From Clostridiales bacterium UBA1206 (GTDB lineage Bacteria > Bacillota > Clostridia > Oscillospirales > CAG-382), in assembly GCA_002310055.1 (NCBI GenBank), contig DBXS01000002.1, positions 15,357 to 22,410 of the forward strand: a stretch of DNA of 7,054 bases, written 5' to 3'. This document shows, piece after piece, positions 1 through 5,088 of the stretch. Below the pieces are notes generated by a model. The model saw only the letters and a program-made list of their open reading frames with translations. It had not been told where the DNA came from and searched no databases. Every line of letters begins with the position of its first letter. The stretch's first letter is position 1. Made by a program: the position numbers and the translations under genes.

Positions 1-60
1 GGATAGAGCAACTGCCTTCTAAGCAGTAGGTCGAGGGTTCGAATCCCCCAAGGCACGCCA
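1..60 (+). tRNA. tRNA-Arg (anticodon UCU), 5' end cut by the window edge
   Basis: This is the 3' four-fifths of a tRNA that decodes the arginine codon AGA. Seen directly: the end of the D arm (1-10), an anticodon stem ACTGC (11-15) paired with GCAGT (23-27) around the 7-base loop CTTCTAA, giving anticodon TCT at 18-20. A 5-base variable loop follows (28-32), then a T arm with loop TTCGAAT (38-44), the acceptor 3' strand AAGGCAC (50-56), discriminator G57 and an encoded CCA (58-60). The 5' acceptor strand, expected to be GTGCCTT, lies outside the window. The T stem GAGGG (33-37) faces CCCCC (45-49), leaving an A34.C48 mismatch where a T at 48 would pair. The rest of the fold is canonical, so the identity is secure. 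Confidence 0.95.
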
Positions 61-92
61 GCAAAAAGCACTGCTTAGGCAGTGCTTTTTGC
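61..92 (+). terminator. Intrinsic terminator of the tRNA-Arg gene
   Basis: A perfect 14-bp inverted repeat (61-74 with 79-92) with a 4-base loop TTAG begins on the base right after the tRNA CCA. The GC-rich inner stem is AGCACTGC/GCAGTGCT, followed by five T (86-90), with matching A residues on the 5' side. This is a classic rho-independent terminator and, because of the A run, could also act on minus-strand transcripts. Confidence 0.92.
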
Positions 93-93
93 A

Positions 94-147
94 ATGATAT
101 CCGCTGAAGCGGATGATATACGCCTTACGGCGTAAGCCGTATATCAT
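94..147. repeat. Palindromic repeat cluster built on ATGATAT boxes
   Basis: ATGATAT occurs at 94-100, again as ATGATATACG at 113-122, and inverted as CGTATATCAT at 138-147. The first two boxes flank a small hairpin CCGCT-GA-AGCGG (101-112). The last two form the outer 10-bp stem of a long hairpin, whose inner stem is CTTAC/GTAAG (124-128 with 132-136), interrupted by one C.C mismatch. An alternative short hairpin CGCC-TTAC-GGCG (121-132) is mutually exclusive with the long one. The layout of a conserved short box alternating with variable mini-hairpins resembles dispersed palindromic elements found between genes in gut Clostridia. That comparison is from general recollection. No protein-coding potential is seen here. 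Confidence 0.6.
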
Positions 148-183
148 TTTTATTTGCATACGCTGCGCAAACGTAACTTTTTT

Positions 184-195
184 TCGGTCGACCGA
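184..195. promoter_or_regulatory. 12-bp perfect palindrome touching the acetyltransferase promoter
   Basis: TCGGTCGACCGA is a perfect 12-base palindrome ending one base before the -35 hexamer (196-201) of the promoter for the gene at 260. Its position suits a binding site for a dimeric regulator, but no such regulator is identified and a chance palindrome is possible. Confidence 0.3.
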
Positions 196-224
196 TTGAA
201 AAAAACGCTGCTTTCGTGTATAAT
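196..224 (+). promoter_or_regulatory. Sigma-A type promoter of the GNAT gene
   Basis: TTGAAA (196-201) and a consensus TATAAT (219-224) are separated by exactly 17 bases. Transcription would begin around 231, leaving a short leader with the ribosome binding site AGAAGGA before the ATG at 260. The 112 bases from the repeat cluster to the start codon hold only this promoter, the palindrome next to it and a weak TTTGC/GCAAA hairpin (153-171). Confidence 0.8.
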
Positions 225-259
225 GGGAGCATAAAAAAGGACAAAAGAAGGAACGCATT

Positions 260-808
260 ATGGAATTCAGAAAAGAGACCGTGCTGAAAGACGGCAGGAG
301 CTGTATCATACGCAGCGGAACGGAGCAGGACGCCGAAGCGGTGCTTGCCAATTTCATACTCACCCACGGGCAGACGGATTTTTTGACGTCGTACCCGGAC
401 GAAATAACGCTCACCGTCGAAAAAGAGCGCGAATATCTTAAAAACATGGCCGAAAGCGAACGCGAAGCGGAACTTATAGCCGTTGTGGACGGAAAAGTCG
501 CCGGCACGGCGGGGATCTACGCCCCCGGCAAATACGCCAAAGTGCGCCACCGCGCAAATTTCGGAATAAGCGTAGACAAATCTTTTTGGAATCTGGGCAT
601 AGGAAGAGCGCTTACCGAATGCTGCATAGAATGCGCAAAAAGAGCCGGGTATTCGCAGCTGGAGCTGGACGTAGTTGCTGCGAACGAACGCGCCGTTTCG
701 CTTTACAAGAGCGCGGGGTTCGTCGAATACGGCAGGAACCCGAACGGTTTCCGCCCGCGAAACGGCGGAAAACAGGAACTGATCCTGATGCGGCTGGAGC
801 TTGTCTGA
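260..808 (+). CDS. GNAT family N-acetyltransferase (RimI/RimL-like)
   Basis: A 182-residue protein with the GNAT fold, expected to transfer an acetyl group from acetyl-CoA to an amine. The substrate cannot be told from the sequence. The acetyl-CoA binding motif A is clear at about residues 96-120, with the pyrophosphate loop NLGIGRAL (111-118) in the usual Q/R-x-x-G-x-G/A position. Motif B lies at about 134-159, with the typical NERAVSLYKSAGFVEYGR segment. Length is normal for a single-domain GNAT. The ATG at 260 is preceded by AGAAGGA at good spacing and by a near-consensus promoter, so this start is firm. The gene is probably monocistronic: a weak terminator candidate and a fresh promoter follow. 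Family assignment is sure; a specific role such as protein N-terminal, antibiotic or polyamine acetylation would be a guess. Confidence 0.93.
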   Translation: MEFRKETVLKDGRSCIIRSGTEQDAEAVLANFILTHGQTDFLTSYPDEITLTVEKEREYLKNMAESEREAELIAVVDGKVAGTAGIYAPGKYAKVRHRANFGISVDKSFWNLGIGRALTECCIECAKRAGYSQLELDVVAANERAVSLYKSAGFVEYGRNPNGFRPRNGGKQELILMRLELV

Positions 809-809
809 C

Positions 810-835
810 AACCGTACGCCCGGTTTTTGCTTTTT
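810..835 (+). terminator. Weak intrinsic terminator candidate after the GNAT gene
   Basis: AACCG (810-814) pairs with CGGTT (821-825) around a 6-base loop. It is followed by a T-rich tract, TTTGCTTTTT (826-835). The stem is only 5 bp, so efficiency is uncertain. A larger imperfect repeat, CGCCCG (817-822) with CGGGCG (843-848), overlaps it but lacks a T tail. Confidence 0.45.
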
Positions 836-870
836 CGCCAAACGGGCGAGAAAAGAAGAAAAACAAGTTA

Positions 871-898
871 TTGAACCGCGCGCGAACGATGATATAAT
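871..898 (+). promoter_or_regulatory. Promoter of the XRE-type regulator gene
   Basis: TTGAAC (871-876) is followed after 16 bases by TATAAT (893-898), and the -10 box is extended upstream by TGA (890-892). This is a good housekeeping promoter for the gene starting at 937. No obvious operator inverted repeat overlaps it, so autoregulation, common for this family, cannot be shown. Confidence 0.75.
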
Positions 899-936
899 AG
901 AACCGTAAACAAAAACCTTTACGGAGGAATACAGTT

Positions 937-1971
937 ATGGAACTTTCAAACAAGATCAAAGCGCTCCGCGCCAAAGCCAGATTCACGCAGGAACAGCTCG
1001 CGGAAAAGCTGGGCGTTGCGCCGCAGTCGGTTTCCAAATGGGAAAATTCGGTCGCCATGCCCGATATTTCGCTGCTGCCGAAGATAGCCGAGGTTTTCGG
1101 CGTGAGCATAGACGATCTGTTCGACCTTTCGGTAGAGCAGCGCCTTAACCGCATGGAAAACCGCATGGACAACGAAAGCGAACTTCCGCAGGACGTGTTC
1201 AGGGAATACGAAGACTATCTTCAGCCGCTGCTCGGCGACGCCGCGCACAAAAAGCGCGCCACGTATCTTACGGCTTATCTTTACTGGCACCGTATGCATT
1301 CCGACGCGCAGAAAGTCAAACGCTATGCAAAAGAATCCATAAGGTCATCTCCCGACGAAAAGGAATGCCAATGGATGCTGAATATGGCGGAAGGCCACGC
1401 CGTGTGGGACTGGAATTTCGCCAATCATTCGCGTGCGATCGAATTCTACCGCAGCGTGCTGAAAGACGCGCCGGAAAGCCGGCTTACGTATATGTATCTT
1501 ATCGACAACCTCATTGCCGATCACCGCGCGGCGGAAGCCGAGCAGGCGCTTGAACGTTACGAAAAGCTCGGCGGGAATCCCGTAATGGTGTGCGTTTACC
1601 GCGCGCACATAGCGCTGGCGCGTTTTGACGAAAAGACAGCGGATAAGATAATAGAAGATATGCTCGAAGAGTTCCCGCTCAAAGACGACGCGCTGTTCGA
1701 GGCGGCGCAGTATTACGCAAAGAAAAGCGATTACGCCAAGGCGATAGGATTATACGAGACCGCCTACGAAAACGACGCCCGCCGTCCGCGGTTTACCGAC
1801 GCGCTGTACGCTATAGCGGATATCTATGAGATCTCCGGCGACTACGCTTCCGCGGCAAAAACCTACGACCGTATAATAGACAATATCCGGAACGAATGGG
1901 GTCTGACCGAAGACACCGTGCTGAAAGCGGCGCAAAAAGAAAAAGCGCGGCTGCTGGAAAAAGTAAAATAA
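937..1971 (+). CDS. XRE-family transcriptional regulator with TPR-like C-terminal region
   Basis: A 344-residue cytoplasmic protein. Residues about 5-62 form a Cro/C1-type helix-turn-helix: FTQEQLAEKLGV, then the recognition helix region PQSVSKWENSVAMPD, then the LLPKIAEVFGVSIDDLF helix pair. This is the usual signature of single-copy XRE regulators in Firmicutes. A charged linker (about 66-95) leads into a long all-helical region (about 96-340). Repeated pairs such as RAIEFYRSVLKDAPES (168-181), DYAKAIGLYETAYEND (265-280) and DYASAAKTYDRIIDN (302-316) look like tetratricopeptide repeats. By analogy, TPR regions in such regulators bind a peptide or partner protein, but no ligand can be named. 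The start is supported by GGAGGA (923-928) eight bases before the ATG. The gene has its own promoter and ends before a strong terminator. It could act on its neighbours or elsewhere; no target site is visible. Confidence 0.9.
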   Translation: MELSNKIKALRAKARFTQEQLAEKLGVAPQSVSKWENSVAMPDISLLPKIAEVFGVSIDDLFDLSVEQRLNRMENRMDNESELPQDVFREYEDYLQPLLGDAAHKKRATYLTAYLYWHRMHSDAQKVKRYAKESIRSSPDEKECQWMLNMAEGHAVWDWNFANHSRAIEFYRSVLKDAPESRLTYMYLIDNLIADHRAAEAEQALERYEKLGGNPVMVCVYRAHIALARFDEKTADKIIEDMLEEFPLKDDALFEAAQYYAKKSDYAKAIGLYETAYENDARRPRFTDALYAIADIYEISGDYASAAKTYDRIIDNIRNEWGLTEDTVLKAAQKEKARLLEKVK

Positions 1972-1988
1972 AGCCATAAACAGAAAAC

Positions 1989-2017
1989 GAAAAAGGCGGA
2001 ATAATTCCGCCTTTTTC
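1989..2017. terminator. Bidirectional terminator between convergent genes
   Basis: A fully symmetric 14-bp inverted repeat (1989-2002 with 2004-2017, centre 2003) has the core GGCGGAAT/ATTCCGCC flanked by five A on the left and five T on the right. It lies 18 bases after the regulator stop codon. On the minus strand it lies 40 bases after the stop of the gene ending at 2057. It can therefore end transcription from both sides. Confidence 0.92.
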
Positions 2018-2056
2018 TTTGGCTTGTGGGTATAATTATGTAAACTGTTTCCCCGT

Positions 2057-2749
2057 TTATTTCAGCAGCTTTTCTATCTGCTTTTCACTTGCGTGCGGCA
2101 GTATGGAACGCAGATGCTCATAAAGCAGCTCATACGATTCGCGCGGGGAACGTTTATACACGTTTTGCGTAAAGCTTTCGCCAAGGAAAGCTTCTGGCGT
2201 GGAATATTCCGCCACGCCCCAGCCGTAGGCGTTCCCTTTGGAATCGCGCTCGTAGACGAAATCCGAGATCAGCGCGTAGCACTGTTCCTGCAGTTTGGTG
2301 ATAATGCTTTCAAACCCCTTTTTTCCGCCCTTCACGTAATCGCCCATCACCTTAAGATCTTTAGAAATCACGGGCTCGTTGGCGGCTATGAGATCGAAAA
2401 GCTCTTTGTCGCGCAAGGGCGCGAGCCCGTCGTCGAAACGCGCGTCGAAATCGTACCCGTCGCGGCGGTAGTTGGCGAGCTCGGTGAACCATTCGGGGCT
2501 TGCGAACACCGCTTTTTTATCGAAAAACTTGCCGTATGCGCAGCCGGTATCGCGTATTACCGGGCCCTTCCATTCCCAGACGTCCCATTTGGAGCTGCCC
2601 GCCGAATACCACACCTTGGGGTCGACGTTTTCTTCCACCGAAAAGCCGGGTACGGAATTTGCGAAAAGCGGCACAAAACCGTATTCCGCCACCGCGTTTA
2701 TAAGATCTTGCTTTGAAGTTATGTAAACCTTAAACACGCTGCCGGACAT
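2057..2749 (-). CDS. AlkZ-related small protein (function unproven)
   Basis: A 230-residue soluble protein with no signal peptide or membrane segment. It matches my recollection of the short Firmicute family annotated as AlkZ-related. Shared marks are an N-terminal YGFVPLF-type segment (23-29), Trp-rich WYSAGSSKWDVWEWKGPVI (47-65), then AYGKFFDKKAVFASPEWF (71-88) and YGWGVAEYSTPEAFLGE near 175-191. Full-length AlkZ/YcaQ DNA glycosylases excise alkylated or crosslinked bases and are about 400 residues. This protein is much shorter and the QxQ-type catalytic motif is not apparent, so glycosylase activity should not be assumed. Its ATG shares one base with the stop of the upstream mechanosensitive channel gene (TGATG at 2751-2747) and there is no convincing Shine-Dalgarno sequence before it, so translation is probably coupled. 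The frame is intact and ends before the shared terminator. Confidence 0.75.
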   Translation of the reverse strand: MSGSVFKVYITSKQDLINAVAEYGFVPLFANSVPGFSVEENVDPKVWYSAGSSKWDVWEWKGPVIRDTGCAYGKFFDKKAVFASPEWFTELANYRRDGYDFDARFDDGLAPLRDKELFDLIAANEPVISKDLKVMGDYVKGGKKGFESIITKLQEQCYALISDFVYERDSKGNAYGWGVAEYSTPEAFLGESFTQNVYKRSPRESYELLYEHLRSILPHASEKQIEKLLK

Positions 2750-3561
2750 CAGGCGTCTTTGCCCACTATGCGCACCGCGATGCGTTCTTCGGGGTCGTCT
2801 ATGCCGTTTTCGGCGAGCGCCTTGCTGCAGTTTTCTATAAGGTCAAAGTACACGTCCCAGTAATTGGGCGTTTCGCACCAGGCGCGGACAGTGAAGATAT
2901 ACGTATCATCGTCCACTTCGGTGAGCCGTGCGAAAGCTTCGGGCTTTTCGAGCACGCCGGCGGTGTTTTTCGCCGCTTCGAGCAGCACCGATTTGACGAG
3001 CTCCTGATCGATATCGTTGGTGATCTTGAAGCTCTGGTCTATGCGGCGGAGATCTTCGGCGCTGTAGTTGGTGACGTTGGCGCTCATAAGGTCGCCGTTG
3101 GGGACGAGCACCTGTTTGTTATCGAGCGTGACGAGCTTGGTATAGAATATGCTTATATCACGCACGATCCCCTGCGCGCCGGTGGATTCGATATAATCGC
3201 CGATCTTGAACGGCTTGAAGATGAGTATCATGAATCCGCCCGCAAGGTTCGAAAGCGCGCCCTGGAACGCGAGTCCCATTGCAAGTCCGCCGCTGGCGAT
3301 GAGCGCGGCGACGCTGGTCATAGGCACGCCGAGTATTTCGATAAGCGCGACTATGAGGATAATGTAAAGCAGTATTTTTACGACTTTGAGTATGACGAGT
3401 TTCGCGAGGTCCGCGAGTTTGCTCTTTTCGAGCCCTTTCTTGAGCGCCTTGCCCAGGCCCTTGATGACGAGCAGGCCGACGACGAGCGTTACGACCGCGA
3501 GCACGACTTTCCCGCCGTAAGTGCTCGCGATATCCACGACTTTGTTCCAGAACTGTTCCAT
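2749..3561 (-). CDS. mscS: MscS-family small-conductance mechanosensitive channel
   Basis: A 270-residue inner-membrane channel that opens under membrane tension to release solutes during hypo-osmotic shock. Membrane segments are predicted at about 17-35 and 55-78. The pore-lining TM3 lies at about 84-113, with the Gly/Ala-packed run ASGGLAMGLAFQGALSNLAG (89-108). The MscS beta-domain follows: FKPFKIGDYIE (115-125) and LVPNGDLMSANVTNYS (152-167). The alpha/beta domain has VRAWCETPNYWDVYFDLIE (225-243), matching the family pattern. Length is close to that of E. coli MscS (286). The C-terminal end is unusual: where the family normally has an IPFPQ/FPYPQ-type segment, this has GIDDPEERIAVRIVGKDA. 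The start is supported by AAAGGAAG about seven bases upstream and a consensus promoter. The gene is followed with a 1-base overlap by the AlkZ-related gene. Confidence 0.93.
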   Translation of the reverse strand: MEQFWNKVVDIASTYGGKVVLAVVTLVVGLLVIKGLGKALKKGLEKSKLADLAKLVILKVVKILLYIILIVALIEILGVPMTSVAALIASGGLAMGLAFQGALSNLAGGFMILIFKPFKIGDYIESTGAQGIVRDISIFYTKLVTLDNKQVLVPNGDLMSANVTNYSAEDLRRIDQSFKITNDIDQELVKSVLLEAAKNTAGVLEKPEAFARLTEVDDDTYIFTVRAWCETPNYWDVYFDLIENCSKALAENGIDDPEERIAVRIVGKDA

Positions 3562-3593
3562 TTCGTTGCTTCCTTTCGATATTATTCATTTAG

Positions 3594-3622
3594 ATTATAT
3601 CACGCGCATAGCGATATTTCAA
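3594..3622 (-). promoter_or_regulatory. Promoter of the mscS - AlkZ-related gene pair
   Basis: Read on the minus strand: TTGAAA (3622-3617), 17 bases, then TATAAT (3599-3594) extended by TGA (3602-3600). This is close to full consensus and lies about 33 bases upstream of the channel start codon. It sits just after the stop codon of the upstream hydrolase gene, where no terminator is visible. Confidence 0.85.
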
Positions 3623-3641
3623 CTTTTTTCTTCCGCGCCTG

Positions 3642-4364
3642 TCAAAGCTCGTATTCGTCGCCGTCGCGCGGGATGGATACCGGTATTTTCCCTTCCAACG
3701 CCGATTTGAGTTCGCGCGCCTGTTCCGCTTTGCGCGGCTGGATATGCGTGATAAACGCACGCTTTATTGCGAGCTTTTTGAACACCGGGACGTAATCCAT
3801 TGGCGGGACATGCGCCGATTCGCATATAACGGCGTCGAGCGTCGTCCCTTCGGGGACCGCCGGAAAATCGACTTCCGCGCCCTTGAGATCGCTCGTGAAA
3901 AGCAGCGTCTTCCCTTCCGCACGGATAAAATAGGCGAACGAGCGCCGCGTGTGCTGAGTGCGCACGGCGGTGACCTTGAGCGTGCCGTCGTCGAAGACCA
4001 CGCCTTCTTCGGTAACGCGCGGCTCAATGCGGCAGACGTCGCGCTTGTCGAGCGCGAGTATCCAGTTTTTTACCGCGGCGGCTCCTTCACGCGTGGGGAG
4101 GAAAATTTCGGGAGACGCCGACGTAAAGAACCAGTTGCAGATATCCACGAACGAAAGCAGCCCGTTGACGTGGTCGCCGTGCATATGGGTGATGAACACG
4201 CCCTTTACGCGCTCGGGCGCGATATCCATACGTCTCAGATCTTCGATCGCCTGAGTGCCCATATCCACAAAATACACGTTTTCGCCGACCTGTATCATGG
4301 TGCAGGAACACCTGCGGTCCGCTTCCGGAACGCCGTGGCTCGTACCTATAAACGTCAGTTTCAT
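3642..4364 (-). CDS. MBL-fold metallohydrolase, RNase Z-like
   Basis: A 240-residue cytoplasmic protein of the metallo-beta-lactamase fold, in the RNase Z/phosphodiesterase branch. It begins with the usual beta strand and loop (MKLTFIGTSHGVPEADRR). The metal-binding signature THMHGDH is at residues 59-65 (His60, His62, Asp64, His65). Further ligands are likely His138 (RTQHT), bridging Asp159 (FTSDL) and the final His207 (FITHIQP). The ESAH segment (182-185) occupies the place of the HEATF-like motif of RNase Z. All two-metal site residues appear present, so it should be active. It is shorter than true tRNase Z (about 300) and its first loop differs, so another phosphodiester or cyclic nucleotide substrate is equally possible. 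The start ATG has only a weak ribosome binding site (AAAGAAG). A phosphatase gene lies upstream and a channel gene downstream, all on the same strand. Confidence 0.88.
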   Translation of the reverse strand: MKLTFIGTSHGVPEADRRCSCTMIQVGENVYFVDMGTQAIEDLRRMDIAPERVKGVFITHMHGDHVNGLLSFVDICNWFFTSASPEIFLPTREGAAAVKNWILALDKRDVCRIEPRVTEEGVVFDDGTLKVTAVRTQHTRRSFAYFIRAEGKTLLFTSDLKGAEVDFPAVPEGTTLDAVICESAHVPPMDYVPVFKKLAIKRAFITHIQPRKAEQARELKSALEGKIPVSIPRDGDEYEL

Positions 4365-4390
4365 TCAAGTTCACTTCTTTCACGTTTTTG

Positions 4391-4419
4391 ATTATACCAC
4401 CGCCGCAGCAGAAAAGCAA
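4391..4419 (-). promoter_or_regulatory. Probable promoter of the MBL-fold hydrolase gene
   Basis: On the minus strand TATAAT (4396-4391) carries a TGG extension (4399-4397). Seventeen bases upstream is a poor -35, TTGCTT (4419-4414). The extended -10 could compensate. The rest of this intergenic stretch (4365-4466) shows only a 4-bp GGCG-AAAA-CGCC hairpin (4452-4463) and no clear terminator for the phosphatase gene. Confidence 0.6.
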
Positions 4420-4466
4420 GCGTAAAGCGTTTCGGCGCCTAAGAGACTTACGGCGAAAACGCCCAA

Positions 4467-4934
4467 TCATTTCTCTTTCCCGGTCAGCCGGGCGAACAGA
4501 TCGCGGCAGCCGGCGTCGATATCGCGCCAGCACGATTCAAAATCGCCGGTGTACCACGGGTCGGCGACGTCGCGCGGGTGCGGTGAGCGATCGAGCAGCA
4601 GGCCGAGCTTCCGCCGCGGGTCGCCGCCGAAGAACGCGCGCATCCGGCGCAGATTATCGGCGTCCATGCCGATTATAAGATCGTATTCGTCGTAATCGCT
4701 TTTCTCTATGCGCCGCGCGGTCTTGCCGGCGCAGCTTATGCCGTGTTCGGCGAGCTTTCTGCGCGCGGGCGGATACACCGGGTTCCCCTCTTCTTCGGAG
4801 CTGACGGCCGCGGAATCGATCTGAAAACGGTTTTCGGCGTTGGCGCGGCGCACAAGATCTTTAAGGCGAAATTCCGCCATGGGGCTGCGGCATATGTTCC
4901 CGTGGCATACAAAAAGAATTTTTGTTTTTTCCAT
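4467..4934 (-). CDS. Low-molecular-weight protein tyrosine phosphatase
   Basis: A 155-residue cytoplasmic phosphatase that removes phosphate from protein tyrosine, and perhaps arginine or small phosphoesters, through a phosphocysteine intermediate. The P-loop C-x5-R-S is at residues 10-17 (CHGNICRS), with nucleophile Cys10, the second conserved Cys15 and Arg16. The general acid Asp125 lies in DPWYTGDF (125-132), in the normal C-terminal position. Length is typical for the family (about 150-160). The start is supported by AAAGGA about six bases before the ATG and by a good promoter. No kinase partner, capsule or exopolysaccharide genes are in view, so a role in polysaccharide control, as for Wzb/PtpB-type enzymes, cannot be argued here. 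It is transcribed away from hypB, from an adjoining promoter region. Confidence 0.95.
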   Translation of the reverse strand: MEKTKILFVCHGNICRSPMAEFRLKDLVRRANAENRFQIDSAAVSSEEEGNPVYPPARRKLAEHGISCAGKTARRIEKSDYDEYDLIIGMDADNLRRMRAFFGGDPRRKLGLLLDRSPHPRDVADPWYTGDFESCWRDIDAGCRDLFARLTGKEK

Positions 4935-4972
4935 AGTTTTCCTTTCCGCGGGCGGGCTTTTTCTTTTTTTTG

Positions 4973-5001
4973 ATTATACCGCGCGCGGCGCGGAAAGTCA
5001 A
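4973..5001 (-). promoter_or_regulatory. Promoter of the LMW phosphatase gene
   Basis: Minus strand TTGACT (5001-4996), a 17-base spacer, then TATAAT (4978-4973). The -35 boxes of this and the divergent hypB promoter are only 28 bases apart, so one bound regulator could affect both. No clear inverted repeat is seen between them. Confidence 0.8.
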
Positions 5002-5029
5002 TAAAGCGCGGCGCAAAGCAAAATAATCC

Positions 5030-5058
5030 TTGAAAAAGGATAGCTTTAATGATATAAT
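5030..5058 (+). promoter_or_regulatory. Promoter of the hypB operon
   Basis: TTGAAA (5030-5035), a 17-base spacer and TATAAT (5053-5058) with a TGA extension (5050-5052): essentially a consensus housekeeping promoter. The leader to the ATG at 5089 is about 25 bases and has no room for a riboswitch. No nickel or redox regulator site is recognised. Confidence 0.85.
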
Positions 5059-5088
5059 AAAGAAAAATATCAAAAATTCGGAGCAATT

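Noticed and set aside
1..60. tRNA 3' end as an integration site for a mobile element
   Set aside because: No integrase gene, no second copy of the tRNA 3' end and no phage-like genes are found in the window.
19..507. A minus-strand open frame ending in a SNPRPTA-like peptide
   Set aside because: That ending is the familiar translation of the antisense of a tRNA, and the rest is antisense to the acetyltransferase and the promoter region.
2031..2036. TATAAT between the convergent genes
   Set aside because: No -35 hexamer lies at suitable spacing (that place is the terminator hairpin), and no gene follows on the plus strand.
2093..2716. A 207-codon plus-strand open frame
   Set aside because: It is antisense to the AlkZ-related gene, lacks a ribosome binding site and has no family-like motifs.
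3744..4391. A 215-codon plus-strand open frame
   Set aside because: It is antisense to the MBL-fold gene, which has complete metal-binding motifs. The antisense product is Arg-rich without domains.
5059..5088. A nickel or other riboswitch upstream of hypB
   Set aside because: The leader after the promoter is only about 25-30 bases, too short for any known riboswitch.
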